Shown here: in pieces, positions 1 to 9,844 of the stretch
How the letters are laid out: each line of letters opens with the position of its first letter
Numbering within the stretch: the stretch's first letter is position 1
NCBI RefSeq assembly: GCF_947501225.1
Contig: NZ_CANMUW010000001.1
Location: forward strand, 1-64,000
Origin: an uncultured Shewanella sp.
GTDB taxonomy: Bacteria > Pseudomonadota > Gammaproteobacteria > Enterobacterales > Shewanellaceae
Direction of reading: 5' to 3'
DNA length: 64,000 nt
The notes under the pieces: generated by a model
Databases searched by the model: none
What the model was told of the DNA's origin: nothing
The model's input: the letters and a program-made list of their open reading frames with translations, nothing else
Translations under genes and position numbers: made by a program

Positions 1-750
<750 letters not shown>

Positions 751-852
751 TACAACCCATATGGGTTTTACTGGTGATTACTTCAAAAGAATACAAAGCA
801 TTTGATTTTAGTGTGACTTGATTATTTAAAGCTTTTCAAATTTACCAAATTA

Positions 853-969
853 GTCTGGAAACCATAGCATTGTGGTCCCACCTGATCCCATCTCGAACTC
901 AGAAGTGAAACGCAATAGCGCCGATGGTAGTGTGGGGTCTCCCCATGTGAGAGTAGGTCATTTCCAGGC
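853..969 (+). rRNA. 5S ribosomal RNA
   Basis: This is a complete 5S rRNA. The conserved core GTGGTCCCACCTGA and the later CGATGGTAGTGTGGGG are both present. The terminal helix pairs 853-861 with 961-969, which sets the ends to within a base or two. It is the last gene of the rRNA operon and is followed immediately by a strong terminator. Confidence 0.96.
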
Positions 970-986
970 GCCTAATTAAGTGAAGA

Positions 987-1012
987 AGCCACCTGAATAA
1001 GGTGGCTTTTTT
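987..1012 (+). terminator. Rho-independent terminator of the rRNA operon
   Basis: A GCCACCT/AGGTGGC stem with a five-base loop is followed by a run of six Ts. It sits 17 bases after the 5S gene. Confidence 0.9.
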
Positions 1013-1214
1013 GCGTTTGGGGCATTATAAATTTTAACGTTAATGTTCCCATATCGACTTTCATTGTAGGTAGGTGGCTTATCCACTTAAGCACGTACGT
1101 GCAATACCTACTCCCGACGTCGACCCGCCGCTGAGCGGGCTCTCCAGCTTCGTAACAAGTTACTCGCGCTACAAAGTAGCTGAATGCTTCGCATCCAAGG
1201 CACTACTTTTTCGC

Positions 1215-1378
1215 CCCCATGTGAGAGTAGGGTGAAGCTTCTGCGCTTATCAAGCAAAGCTTGATGCTGGAGCTGAACGCGGAGAGCTTGCGACCTACAG
1301 GACGTAGGGAGTGCCATTTATGCAGGATGCATATAAATGGTCTCGAAGCTGACCATGACAGGCGCACTCTTTAATTAA
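1215..1378 (+). pseudogene. Split remnant of a second 5S rRNA 3' end
   Basis: The 17 bases at 1215-1231 (CCCCATGTGAGAGTAGG) match the intact 5S gene at 941-957. A second piece at about 1353-1378 resembles the continuation of the same gene and its downstream flank (CAGGCGC, then TTTAATTAA). About 120 unrelated bases lie between them. The simplest reading is a former second 5S copy interrupted by inserted sequence. The second piece is only a loose match, so the split interpretation is inference. Confidence 0.45.
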
Positions 1379-1384
1379 CACGGA

Positions 1385-1416
1385 AAATCCCCAGCACTTC
1401 GTGTTGGGGATTTTTT
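1385..1416 (+). terminator. Rho-independent terminator-like hairpin
   Basis: AATCCCCAGCAC pairs with GTGTTGGGGATT across a TTC loop and runs into Ts. It follows the split 5S remnant and may be the original terminator of a longer rRNA operon. Confidence 0.75.
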
Positions 1417-1458
1417 CGTTGAACGGCTTTTGAAATGACCACTCGAATATGGGGAAAG

Positions 1459-1528
1459 TGTAGGACCGGCTTTAGCCGGGAATAGCTCATTTGTAATGTC
1501 AACATCGCGGCTGAAGCACGCTCCTACA
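1459..1528. repeat. REP-like inverted repeat pair
   Basis: TGTAGGA followed by CGGCTTTAGCCGGGAA at the left end is matched in inverted orientation by CGCGGCTGAAGCACGC and TCCTACA at the right end. The two arms are roughly 24 bases each. This resembles the GTAGGAGCGGCTTTAGCCGCGA family of bacterial REP sequences. Confidence 0.6.
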
Positions 1529-1745
1529 TAGGAGAAGGACGCTTCTACCATCTTATGTTTAGGATTAACGAATGGCTTGATGGCATGGTCAGTGATGTTC
1601 CTCACATCATAATGACATTTTCCATATCCCTGTTGAGCAAATGGGGAGGAAAGGACAGGCAGTCATGCTCTATAGTGTTATTTTTCTGCTTATGTTCAAA
1701 GGTAAGCTTTACAGGGACCTCCATCTTCGTTTAACGGCTTTTTAG

Positions 1746-1775
1746 AATAGGAGAACTGGCTTTAGCCGGGAATAG
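1746..1775. repeat. REP-like single unit
   Basis: This is a third copy of the CTGGCTTTAGCCGGGAATAG unit seen at 1467-1485, preceded by AATAGGAGAA. It has no inverted partner nearby. Confidence 0.5.
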
Positions 1776-2075
1776 TTCATTTTGCATTCACCCATAGAGT
1801 CAGGGGGGGGACGATACTTAATCCAAATTATTAAATCTACCTGTATAGATAAGCGTAAAATTACATCTAAAACTTCCACTCTTATAGGTTTGGTATAGCT
1901 CCCGCTTATTGCTGGGTAAATGCTGTTTAGCATTAACTAATGTTAATTTTTCAAAGTTTCGTTTAAAAATAAATCATTAAAGCAATTTGTGACCGAAAAA
2001 GCCGCAGTTAAGCGGTTTTATCATAAATAGTACTTTACCTTTTGGGGGAGTTTAAGCATAATGCGTCTCGTCAAC

Positions 2076-2152
2076 AGGGGTATAGTTCCAATTGGTAGAA
2101 CAGCGGTCTCCAAAACCGATGGTTGCGAGTTCGAGTCTTGCTACCCCTGCCA
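2076..2152 (+). tRNA. tRNA-Trp (anticodon CCA)
   Basis: The acceptor stem AGGGGTA/TACCCCT, discriminator G and encoded CCA end are all present. The anticodon loop reads TCTCCAAAA, giving CCA for tryptophan. A strong terminator follows eight bases later. A single tRNA downstream of an rRNA operon is usual in this group, though the 1.1 kb gap is longer than expected. Confidence 0.96.
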
Positions 2153-2159
2153 CATTCAG

Positions 2160-2188
2160 AAAAAGCCGAGCATTAGCTCGGCTTTTTC
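2160..2188 (+). terminator. Terminator of tRNA-Trp
   Basis: AAAAGCCGAG and CTCGGCTTTT form a perfect stem around CATTAG and end in Ts. Confidence 0.9.
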
Positions 2189-2382
2189 GTATCTGAAGTT
2201 TGATCTATATACCTCATGTTTTAACCATATCAGTCAATGCCTCTCTAAATCTGAAAAATTCAATTTCAGCTGAACAGGGTCCTGTCTCAGGTTTGTTAAT
2301 TCCTCACTATATCTACTGAAAAGTGCATAGATAAGCTGGTATCCTAGTGGACATCATATTCAAATATTTAAGTGGCAACGGT

Positions 2383-2727
2383 GTGGAAAAGTCGGCATAT
2401 CTTGATGCAATGGGAATAACGAGGTGGAACCAGAAAGGGAGTGGTGTGCAAGCTTACGTTATTTTGGTCGATAAGGTTTCTGAGGAGCTGGAGTCGCACC
2501 CTATTATTATGACCGTGTTGTCACTGGTGGAGTGTCCCTTTACTCATTGCTCATTTAAAATTTCACCAGATCAAGCTTCTAAAGTGATTTGGGATATGCG
2601 ACGAGTGAAGATACCCAGGGCTAACCCGATATTATCCTCTCCACCTTTGAATGAACTTGAGCAGCTATCCAAGAGTAAGCGAGAACTATGGAATATGATT
2701 GTGGCTCAACAGGAGGCAACCGGGTGA
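2383..2727 (+). CDS. holD: DNA polymerase III psi subunit
   Basis: Psi bridges the clamp-loader complex (with chi) to single-stranded-DNA-binding protein in the replisome. The 114-residue product is weakly conserved, as is normal for psi. It has the family pattern: an N-terminal MGITRW motif after about nine residues, and a C-terminal P.L..L.......LW..I segment. The stop overlaps the GTG start of rimI, the same holD-rimI pair found in E. coli. I chose the GTG at 2383 because it places MGITRW as far from the N terminus as in E. coli HolD. A longer frame opens at GTG 2347, with a weaker ribosome-binding site. Identification rests on these motifs plus synteny. Confidence 0.82.
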   Translation: MEKSAYLDAMGITRWNQKGSGVQAYVILVDKVSEELESHPIIMTVLSLVECPFTHCSFKISPDQASKVIWDMRRVKIPRANPILSSPPLNELEQLSKSKRELWNMIVAQQEATG

Positions 2728-3185
2728 GTATTCAGCCTAAAGTAGAAGTTTGTACACTCGATATTGATGCAAGCTCTCAGATGGCTCATATAGCTTCTTT
2801 AGCCCATAGCCACCCAATGAGCTTAGCGACTATAAAAACATGCTTTAGCAAGCTATACACCTCTTTAGGTGTATACCAGGAGGGAGAGTTACAAGGGTTT
2901 GCGATTCTTCATCAGATCTTTGAAGATGCGACACTCATGGATATCTGTATAAACCCCAAGTTTCAGGGGAGGGGATTGGGTAGCATGCTGCTTGAGCAGG
3001 TAATTGCTCTGGCTTCAAAGGGAGAGGCCGAAACTCTTTTGCTTGAGGTGAGAGACTCGGGGAGCGCAGCTAAAAATTTATACCTGAGGCATGGTTTTCA
3101 GATCAGCGGTCATCGTAAAGATTACTATAAAACTGATGATGGCACTGAAGACGCTGTTTTGATGGAGCTTAAGCTGAGCCGCTGA
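2724..3185 (+). CDS. rimI: Ribosomal protein S18 alanine N-acetyltransferase
   Basis: This GNAT-family enzyme acetylates the N-terminal alanine of ribosomal protein S18 using acetyl-CoA. The 153-residue protein carries the acetyl-CoA pyrophosphate-binding loop QGRGLG, preceded by the DICINPKF beta strand and followed by LLEVRDSG and the YLRHGF motif typical of RimI. The GTG start overlaps the holD stop by four bases (GTGA), and AGGAGG at 2711-2716 gives a near-perfect ribosome-binding site. It is therefore translationally coupled to holD. A longer frame from 2688 exists but would overlap holD by 40 bases and lacks a ribosome-binding site. Confidence 0.9.
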   Translation: MSIQPKVEVCTLDIDASSQMAHIASLAHSHPMSLATIKTCFSKLYTSLGVYQEGELQGFAILHQIFEDATLMDICINPKFQGRGLGSMLLEQVIALASKGEAETLLLEVRDSGSAAKNLYLRHGFQISGHRKDYYKTDDGTEDAVLMELKLSR

Positions 3186-3195
3186 GCTGATAAAA

Positions 3196-3230
3196 AAATA
3201 GCGTCGGCAGAATATTCAGCGACGCTATTT
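3196..3230. terminator. Bidirectional terminator between rimI and lipA
   Basis: AAATAGCGTCG and CGACGCTATTT form an 11-bp perfect stem between two convergent genes, with A/T-rich tails on both sides. Confidence 0.8.
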
Positions 3231-3251
3231 AAACCGTTTGAAGTAAAGGCG

Positions 3252-4217
3252 TTATTTCACTTCTTTACCTTGAGCCTGTAGATCGGCATGGTAGCTGGAG
3301 CGTACCATAGGCCCACAAGCCGCATGAGTAAAGCCAATGCTTTCGGCAAATTCTCTTAGTTCGTCAAATTCAGCCGGCGGTACGTATCGCTCAACAGGTA
3401 GATGGAACTTTGAGGGTTGTAGATATTGACCCAGGGTAAGCATCTCAACGTTATGAGCGCGCAGATCTTGTAGTACCTCGGCAATCTGCTCGTTGGTTTC
3501 TCCTAGGCCCATCATCAAGCCTGATTTAGTCGGAATATCCGGGTGACGCTCTTTGAACTTCTTCAGCAGATCCAACGACCATTGATAATTGGCACCGGGT
3601 CTTGCTTTACGGTAATGCATCGGTGCCGTTTCAAGGTTGTGATTGAATACATCTGGTGGCTCAGTTGCCAAAATGTCCAGAGCTGCATCGATACGACCTC
3701 GGAAATCAGGTACCAGAATTTCGATCTTTATACTGGGGTTCAGTAGACGTATTTCGCGGATACAATCGGCAAAATGCTGTGCGCCACCATCCCGAAGGTC
3801 ATCGCGATCGACAGAGGTGATCACCACATATTTAAGCTTCATATCCTTGATGGTCTGAGCCATTTTTTTAGGCTCATTAGGATCTGGTTTTAACGGTCGA
3901 CCATGGGCAACATCGCAAAACGGGCAGCGTCTTGTACAGATCGCACCGAGTATCATGAAGGTCGCCGTTCCGTGGTTAAAACACTCTGCAAGGTTAGGGC
4001 ATGATGCCTCTTCACAAACTGAGTGGAGCTCGTTTTTACGTAACGCTTTTTTTATGTCATCGATACGCTGGCTGGACGCCGGTAATTTCACTCTGAGCCA
4101 ATCGGGCTTACGCAGCATTGTCTCACGTTCAGAGGGAACCACTTTTACAGGGATACGAGAGACTTTATCTGCATCCCTAAGCTTGACACCCGGTTGTAAT
4201 CTTTCTGGCCTACTCAT
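3252..4217 (-). CDS. lipA: Lipoyl synthase
   Basis: This radical-SAM enzyme inserts two sulfur atoms into octanoyl groups on the E2 subunits of 2-oxoacid dehydrogenases and on the glycine-cleavage H protein. Both iron-sulfur sites are visible: the auxiliary cluster ligands C68, C73 and C79 in [12 protein letters not shown], and the radical-SAM CxxxCxxC at C94, C98 and C101. At 321 residues it is full length. It overlaps the 3' end of lipB by eight bases, so the two are co-transcribed and the octanoyl transfer and sulfur insertion steps are encoded together. Confidence 0.97.
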   Translation of the reverse strand: MSRPERLQPGVKLRDADKVSRIPVKVVPSERETMLRKPDWLRVKLPASSQRIDDIKKALRKNELHSVCEEASCPNLAECFNHGTATFMILGAICTRRCPFCDVAHGRPLKPDPNEPKKMAQTIKDMKLKYVVITSVDRDDLRDGGAQHFADCIREIRLLNPSIKIEILVPDFRGRIDAALDILATEPPDVFNHNLETAPMHYRKARPGANYQWSLDLLKKFKERHPDIPTKSGLMMGLGETNEQIAEVLQDLRAHNVEMLTLGQYLQPSKFHLPVERYVPPAEFDELREFAESIGFTHAACGPMVRSSYHADLQAQGKEVK

Positions 4218-4875
4218 ATGACTCTGATAATCCTTGATGGTGAACTAGATTCTGATAGCCTAAATTGCGGCTGAAGGTTTTAACAAGCTGTTCGCCCGCC
4301 TCTTTAACTGTTTGAGGACCACCTAACTGTTTGCATTGCACCATCTCTAAGCCGGCATAACCACATGGGTTGATGCGTTGAAATGGGCTCATATCCATAT
4401 CTACATTAAGGGCTAGCCCGTGAAAGGAGCAGCCTTTACGTATTCTAAGGCCTAGTGATGCAACTTTACGCTCGTCGACATAAACGCCTGGCGCGTCGGC
4501 TTTAGCATAGGCGTCAACTTGATAGTCTTTAAGCATCTGTACAATGCTATTCTCAATATCGGTAACCAACTGCCTGACACCGATCTTAAGCCTTTTGATA
4601 TTGATTAGCGGGTATGCAACCAGTTGGCCGGGGCCGTGATAGGTCACTTGACCGCCACGGTCGACTTGAATGACTGGGATATCACCAGGATTTAAAATGT
4701 GTTCACTTTTCCCGGCTTGTCCTTGAGTGAAAACGGGCGGGTGTTCAACGATCCAAAGTTGATCCGGACTCGTGGCGTCTCGATTATCTGTATAGTCCTG
4801 CATTGCATGCCATACAGACTCGTAGTCCTGTTTACCAAGATACCTGACGTGTAAAGTGCTTTCTGACAAGGGCAA
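4210..4875 (-). CDS. lipB: Octanoyl-[ACP]:protein octanoyltransferase
   Basis: LipB moves octanoate from acyl carrier protein to the target lysine of lipoate-dependent enzymes, supplying the substrate of LipA. The [12 protein letters not shown] signature (residues 73-84) and the catalytic pair K137 and C171 (in INPCGY) are present. The 221-residue length is normal. It lies between ybeD and lipA in the order found in most gammaproteobacteria. Confidence 0.96.
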   Translation of the reverse strand: MPLSESTLHVRYLGKQDYESVWHAMQDYTDNRDATSPDQLWIVEHPPVFTQGQAGKSEHILNPGDIPVIQVDRGGQVTYHGPGQLVAYPLINIKRLKIGVRQLVTDIENSIVQMLKDYQVDAYAKADAPGVYVDERKVASLGLRIRKGCSFHGLALNVDMDMSPFQRINPCGYAGLEMVQCKQLGGPQTVKEAGEQLVKTFSRNLGYQNLVHHQGLSESYE

Positions 4876-5017
4876 CCTCTCCCCTAAACAATAATGGCGG
4901 CCATTATACGCTTCTAATCAATAAATGTAAGCCAGATCACATTTGACAGGTTTTGCGTGATCTCATCTGGTATGTGAATCGGGTAAACTCACTGGCATTT
5001 ACTGATGTTAGTTGATG

Positions 5018-5284
5018 CTAAAGTACGCGTTTTACGCCTTCGATTTTAGCCAGTTCAACGTACAATGTTTCGACGTGTTCTTTGCTCTGCACCATAACCC
5101 GGATTGTCACCGAGTGGTAAGTGCCTTTACTCGAAACTTTGGTAGTGGGTGAGTAATCACCAGGGGCGTGTTGCTGAACAACAGAAACAACGCGATCAGC
5201 TAAAGTTTCATGGGCATCACCAACCACTTTAAATGGGAAAGAACTGGGGAACTCAATCAACTCATCAAACTTTGTATCTAACAT
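5018..5284 (-). CDS. ybeD: DUF493 family protein YbeD
   Basis: This is an 88-residue protein of the YbeD/DUF493 family, a small ferredoxin-like (ACT-resembling) fold of unknown biochemical role. The family pattern FP..FP.KV.G.......V..VV..H and the [11 protein letters not shown] strand are clear. Its position between dacA and lipB is conserved across Enterobacteria, Vibrio and Shewanella. A regulatory role near lipoate metabolism has often been guessed from this position but is not shown by the sequence. Confidence 0.9.
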   Translation of the reverse strand: MLDTKFDELIEFPSSFPFKVVGDAHETLADRVVSVVQQHAPGDYSPTTKVSSKGTYHSVTIRVMVQSKEHVETLYVELAKIEGVKRVL

Positions 5285-5374
5285 TTTTAACTCTCAACAA
5301 TTTCAACATAGGTTATATGGTGTCAATTATACCGAAATCAAGGGGGCGAGTCTTGTTTGGGCGTAAAACGAAAC

Positions 5375-5394
5375 AAGCCACCCTAAGGTGGCTT
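5375..5394 (-). terminator. Hairpin after dacA
   Basis: AAGCCACC and GGTGGCTT pair around a short loop just downstream of dacA on the minus strand. The following tract TTGTTTCGTTTT is T-rich but interrupted, so termination may be partial. Confidence 0.55.
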
Positions 5395-5417
5395 GAGTTA
5401 TCTTTCAATATCAATGC

Positions 5418-6605
5418 TTAGCTAAACCAGCTTGAGAACATCTGCTTGAAGTAATCCATCAACTTGCTGAACCAACTACCTTCATTTACCTCTTGCAGAG
5501 TAACAAGCGGGAATTGAGCGATATCTTTACCGTTCAGCTGGAAGTAGATGCGACCGACAGTCTCCCCCTTAGCTAAAGGAGCCGTGAGCTCTTTTGTTAA
5601 CTCAAAATTAGCCTTAAGGTTCTTAGCCTGCCCGCGGTTGATAGTGATTGGAGTATCTGTCATTACGCCTAAATCAACAGATTCTTTGTCACCGTACCAT
5701 ATCTTTTGGGTCACGAAGCTTTCGCCAGCTTTATAAGGGGTGATCGTTTCGAAGAAGCGGAAACCATAGTTTAGAATTTTCTTGCTCTCAGCTTTACGAG
5801 CCGATTCGCTTTTAGTGCCCATAACAACAGCGACTAATCGCATTCCATCCTTAGTCGCCGAAGTGACTAAGTTGTAACCGGCACCAGATGTATGTCCGGT
5901 CTTAATCCCGTCTACATTCATACTCTTGTCCCACAAGAGTCCATTACGGTTGTATTGTTTGATACCGTTGTAAGTAAAAGATTTCTTCTTATATAGAACA
6001 TACTCTTCGGGTACATCACGAATAAGTGCCGCACCCAAAAGCGCCATATCGTAGGCGGTAGTTTTGTGGTTTTCAGAGTCCAGCCCATGTGAATTTTCAA
6101 AATAGCTGTCTTCCATGCCAAGCTGTTTTGACCATGAGTTCATCAGGTCTACGAAACCATCTTCCGTACCTGCAATATGTTCAGCCATGGCAACGCATGC
6201 ATCATTACCTGATTGGATGATGATGCCATGGTTAAGGTCATCGACAGTAACTTGCTTACCGACTTCGATAAACATCTTCGAAGAGTCAGGAAAGTTCTTT
6301 GACCAGGCTTTCTTACTGATGGTGACTTTATCATCAGGTGAAATATTGCCGACCTTAATTTCATGGCCAATGACATAACTGGTCATCATCTTGGTCAAGC
6401 TTGCAGGGTTTAAGCTTTCATAGGCATTTTCTTCTGCTATGACTTGCCCGGTATTGTAATCCATTAAGACGAAGGCTTTTGCTGCGACCGTTGGTGCGTT
6501 AGGGGTTACGACGGGAGCTGCAAATGCAGATGAACAAGCGACAGTAGTCGCAAGAATAAGCGTTTTTAAAGGTCGATTAAAAAGATTCATATCAATAAGG
6601 CGCAT
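5418..6605 (-). CDS. dacA: D-alanyl-D-alanine carboxypeptidase (PBP5 family)
   Basis: This penicillin-binding protein trims the terminal D-Ala from peptidoglycan pentapeptides in the periplasm. It has an N-terminal signal peptide ending near the AFAA at residues 27-30. The three active-site motifs are S69-x-x-K72 (SLTK), S132-G-N134 and K235-T-G237. The C-terminal beta domain ends in an amphipathic segment (WFSKLMDYFKQMFSSWF) that typically anchors PBP5 to the outer face of the inner membrane. An alternative start at 6590 (MNLFNRPL) would also leave a good signal peptide; neither has a strong ribosome-binding site. Confidence 0.95.
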   Translation of the reverse strand: MRLIDMNLFNRPLKTLILATTVACSSAFAAPVVTPNAPTVAAKAFVLMDYNTGQVIAEENAYESLNPASLTKMMTSYVIGHEIKVGNISPDDKVTISKKAWSKNFPDSSKMFIEVGKQVTVDDLNHGIIIQSGNDACVAMAEHIAGTEDGFVDLMNSWSKQLGMEDSYFENSHGLDSENHKTTAYDMALLGAALIRDVPEEYVLYKKKSFTYNGIKQYNRNGLLWDKSMNVDGIKTGHTSGAGYNLVTSATKDGMRLVAVVMGTKSESARKAESKKILNYGFRFFETITPYKAGESFVTQKIWYGDKESVDLGVMTDTPITINRGQAKNLKANFELTKELTAPLAKGETVGRIYFQLNGKDIAQFPLVTLQEVNEGSWFSKLMDYFKQMFSSWFS

Positions 6606-6759
6606 CTTATTTGGTTATATACGGGAAATCAAAACTCGTCAGAGTATATCACTAGTCGACAAGCTTAATCAGTGAAGGTTCATTAATCTTTTATAAATTG
6701 GAACAAAAGCGTTGCCCTATCTAATTGATAGAGCAGTTCTCTAAAATATAAGGATTAAT

Positions 6760-7557
6760 CTATTCAGTGATCAGATAGCTTTGAGGGTATCCGTCACTTT
6801 TTAGTTTTTCATTCAGTTTGGTTGCAATCTGGTGTTGACCTATGGGCCCCAGTTGAAGCTTATAGAGATTATTTGCCGACAGTAATCGGGTTTTGAGCTG
6901 GTATTTGCTCTCCAGATTTTTTGCCAGTTGCTCAACCTTACTCTTGTTCGAGGAGGCTAACACCTGAATATAATGTAACTTGCTCTCTTTCAGTTCGGCA
7001 AGAGCGACAGACTCGGGGTTATCGATATAGATAACCTCAATTTTTACCTTTGCCGTTCCGGTTTTAAGTACATCTAGTCTGTGGGCTGCCGCGTAGGAGA
7101 GGTCTATGATGCGCCCTTCGTGAAAAGGGCCTCTGTCGTTGACTCTAACAATGACTTGTTTGCTGTTATCCAGGTTGGTGACTCTTACATAGCTGGGTAA
7201 GGGCAGGGTCTTATGCGCCGCAGACATAGAATACATGTCATAAGTTTCACCATTGGATGTAAGGTGGCCATGGAATTTTGAACCATACCATGATGCTATA
7301 CCGGTTGCCTGATAGCCTTTGCCTGTATCCATTACCTGATATGTTTTTCCAAGTACCGTATAGTTCTTTTTATTTCCCCCACGGCTGTATGGCTCATATC
7401 TGGGGTGTGCATCTTCGACTTTGGTTACATCCGGGGCATTACTCGGGGCTTTATCGTCAGCCATATCGTAACGGCCTCCCCCCGAGCTGGAGCAGGCCGA
7501 AATACATAGTGCGACAATTATGGCAACCAGCCATGTGGTACTTTTAGCTTGCATCAT
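6760..7557 (-). CDS. rlpA: Septal ring lytic transglycosylase / rare lipoprotein A
   Basis: RlpA is an outer-membrane lipoprotein that acts on peptidoglycan glycan strands at the septum. It has a signal peptide with lipobox ISAC, with lipidated Cys22. A double-psi beta-barrel domain at about residues 85-175 includes GIASWYG, the catalytic-region RVNDRGPF and IIDLSYAAA. A C-terminal SPOR domain at about 190-265 binds denuded glycans at division sites. Its start overlaps the mltB stop by 14 bases. Whether it is enzymatically active, as in Pseudomonas, or mainly structural, as in E. coli, cannot be told here. Confidence 0.93.
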   Translation of the reverse strand: MMQAKSTTWLVAIIVALCISACSSSGGGRYDMADDKAPSNAPDVTKVEDAHPRYEPYSRGGNKKNYTVLGKTYQVMDTGKGYQATGIASWYGSKFHGHLTSNGETYDMYSMSAAHKTLPLPSYVRVTNLDNSKQVIVRVNDRGPFHEGRIIDLSYAAAHRLDVLKTGTAKVKIEVIYIDNPESVALAELKESKLHYIQVLASSNKSKVEQLAKNLESKYQLKTRLLSANNLYKLQLGPIGQHQIATKLNEKLKSDGYPQSYLITE

Positions 7558-8560
7558 GTGCTTTCTTCAATTCCTGACTGAATTGGTATACTGCCATTGC
7601 ATACAATGGGCTGCGATTATAGCGGGTGATCACATAGAAGTTATTCAATCCCAGCCAGTAATCGCTGTCTTTCTCCTGCTTTAGTTCTACCAACATGGCC
7701 GGTTGGGATATGTCCAGGTCGACAGGCTCACTCAAGGCAAGTGTTGGTGATAGGATGTCAGATACTTGATAATGTAAACGTTCACCTTCCCAGACTTTCA
7801 GGTTTGATGGGAGCTCGGTAGGTCCGGATAGCGGTATTGCTACAGGTGCCTTAGCGACCCAGCCATGCTGATGAAAATAGTTGGCGACACTGCCGACAGC
7901 ATCGACCGGGTTATTTAACAGATCTCGTTGTCCGTCATTGTCAAAGTCAACAGCGTAGTGACGATAACTGGATGGAATAAATTGGCCGTAGCCCATGGCA
8001 CCGGCGTAGGAGCCATTGAGGTTATCCAGGTCCAGTTTTTCATCTTTAACCAGCGTCTGTAGGTTACTGAGCTCTTTTCTGAAAAAAGTAGCCCGGGGGG
8101 GATAGTAAAAGCCAAGTGTATATAGTGCGTCTACCACCGGGTATTTGCCCATGTAGCCACCGTAGAAGGTCTCTATTCCGATGATGGCAATAATAATTTG
8201 TGGATCTACTTCGAACTCTTTTGCCGCCCTGTTAACGGTTGACTCGTGCTTCTTCCAAAATTCTAGCCCGGCATTTAAGCGCTTTTCGGTGAGAAATATC
8301 GGGTAGTACTGGTGCCAGGGTTTAGCTTCCCAGGGTTTCGTCATCGCATCTATAACACCTTGATCAAATTTGGCTTTCCCCAGAAAGCTCTTGACCTCCT
8401 GCTCTGTAAATCCTAAAGCAAGCTGAGTCTGTAAAAACTCTGATTTGAGTGATGCCGCTGTCTCATCCGGAGAGTCGGCTTTAGACGTTGTAGTGGCTGA
8501 GGCTCCGAAGGAGAGCGTGGCCAAAAGCAATGAAGTCAGAAGTTTTGGTGATATTTTCAC
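7544..8560 (-). CDS. mltB: Lytic murein transglycosylase B
   Basis: This periplasmic enzyme cleaves the MurNAc-GlcNAc bond of peptidoglycan to leave 1,6-anhydromuramic ends. The SLT-family catalytic motif IGIETFYGG places the acid/base Glu at about residue 130. The downstream segments AMGYGQFIPSSYRHYAVDFD and WLGLNNFYVITRYN are typical of MltB. The signal peptide (first ~22 residues, ending ASA) lacks a lipobox cysteine, so this form is probably soluble rather than lipid-anchored, unlike E. coli MltB. It sits between rodA and rlpA in the elongation cluster. Confidence 0.93.
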   Translation of the reverse strand: MKISPKLLTSLLLATLSFGASATTTSKADSPDETAASLKSEFLQTQLALGFTEQEVKSFLGKAKFDQGVIDAMTKPWEAKPWHQYYPIFLTEKRLNAGLEFWKKHESTVNRAAKEFEVDPQIIIAIIGIETFYGGYMGKYPVVDALYTLGFYYPPRATFFRKELSNLQTLVKDEKLDLDNLNGSYAGAMGYGQFIPSSYRHYAVDFDNDGQRDLLNNPVDAVGSVANYFHQHGWVAKAPVAIPLSGPTELPSNLKVWEGERLHYQVSDILSPTLALSEPVDLDISQPAMLVELKQEKDSDYWLGLNNFYVITRYNRSPLYAMAVYQFSQELKKAHDAS

Positions 8561-8737
8561 TTAAATCAGATCCCTTTGTTGAAAAGCTTTCAGAGTCGGA
8601 TATCGGTGATTAGTCGGATACCCCTAAGAAGGACTCTACCTTGTTAAGTTATCGATATTAACGGACTTGCCTTAATTGTCGATGAAACGGTTATCTGAAC
8701 ATAGCTTCATCACGCAATATCGAAAATTTAGCTATGT

Positions 8738-9844
8738 TTATCTGTCGATGAAGCGCCTATGAGTATGGATACTCATTAAGATGCCAAATCCTGTCATCAA
8801 AGTTAGCATGGATGTTCCGCCATAACTAATCAGAGGCAGAGGGACACCGACTACAGGTAACAGGCCTGAAACCATGCCAATATTAACAAATATATAAACG
8901 AAGAAAGTTAAGATAATGCTACCGGCCAGTAATCGGGCAAAACTCGTTTGTGCCCGAGAGGCAATAACCAACCCCCTGCCTATGACATAGAGGTATATTG
9001 CCAGTAACAGTAAGCTACCAATCAGGCCAAACTCCTCACCGATCACGGCAAAAATAAAGTCGGTATGGCGTTCCGGCAGGAACTCTAACTGTGACTGGGT
9101 GCCATCTAACCAACCTTTACCCCACATACCACCCGAACCGATAGCTATCTTGGACTGAATGATATGGTAGCCGGCACCCAGAGGATCCTTCTCGGGATCG
9201 AGCAATGTTAATACCCGTGTACGTTGGTAGTCATGCATCAGGAAGAACCATAGCACGGGGAGCATGGCCAGCACACCTCCGATGAAGGTTCCGACAATGG
9301 CCCAGCTCATTCCCGACAGGAACAGCACAAAGATCCCCGAAGCCGCGACAAGAATGGAGGTGCCAAGATCCGGTTGCTTGGCAATCAAGAGTGTTGGGAT
9401 AAGTAAGATGATTCCGGCTCCGGCTAAGTATCTCTTCTTAGGGGGGAGGGGGAATTTACTGATATACCAAGCCATGGTGATAGGGAAGGCAAGCTTGATC
9501 AGCTCAGAGGGTTGAAACTCCATGAAACCTAGGTTAAGCCACCTTTGAGCTCCTTTATTGATCTCGCCAAAAAAGTGGACTCCGAGCAGTAAAACTATAC
9601 CCGCCAGATAGATGGGAAATGCCCAGCGCCTAAGTACTTCAGGATTGATCTGAGCAACCACAAACATGATCACCAGCGACAATCCCATACGAATAAGCTG
9701 GCGTTCCATAAGCGCAAGATCTTCTCCACCCGCTGAGTAGATAACGAACAGGCCGAAACCCATCAAGGCTAAGATCCCGAGCAGTAGCGGCAGATCGATA
9801 TGAAGTCGCTGCCAAATATTCGGGCGGTGGTTCTGCGAACTCAT
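8738..9844 (-). CDS. rodA: Peptidoglycan glycosyltransferase RodA (SEDS family)
   Basis: RodA polymerises lipid II into glycan strands during lateral wall growth, in partnership with PBP2. The 368-residue protein has about ten membrane segments. The SEDS signatures are visible: HGKG-type loop ([14 protein letters not shown]), [18 protein letters not shown] with the conserved acidic residue, and the C-terminal [15 protein letters not shown]. Its ATG overlaps the mrdA stop by four bases, so the polymerase and its transpeptidase are translationally coupled. Confidence 0.97.
   Translation of the reverse strand: MSSQNHRPNIWQRLHIDLPLLLGILALMGFGLFVIYSAGGEDLALMERQLIRMGLSLVIMFVVAQINPEVLRRWAFPIYLAGIVLLLGVHFFGEINKGAQRWLNLGFMEFQPSELIKLAFPITMAWYISKFPLPPKKRYLAGAGIILLIPTLLIAKQPDLGTSILVAASGIFVLFLSGMSWAIVGTFIGGVLAMLPVLWFFLMHDYQRTRVLTLLDPEKDPLGAGYHIIQSKIAIGSGGMWGKGWLDGTQSQLEFLPERHTDFIFAVIGEEFGLIGSLLLLAIYLYVIGRGLVIASRAQTSFARLLAGSIILTFFVYIFVNIGMVSGLLPVVGVPLPLISYGGTSMLTLMTGFGILMSIHTHRRFIDR

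Larger units (their letters stand above)
1014..2075. other. Repeat-rich intergenic region between rrn operon and tRNA-Trp
   Basis: About 1.06 kb without a convincing protein gene. It holds a split copy of the 5S 3' end, a second terminator-like hairpin and three REP-like GGCTTTAGCCGGGAA units, annotated separately. Short open frames here lack a ribosome-binding site and run through the repeats, so none is called. The 1930-2075 stretch is AT-rich and should contain the tRNA-Trp promoter, but I cannot place -35 and -10 boxes with confidence. Confidence 0.6.

Noticed and set aside
1108..1317. 69-codon minus-strand frame after the rRNA operon
   Set aside because: It covers the split 5S remnant and repeats, and its product shows no domain pattern.
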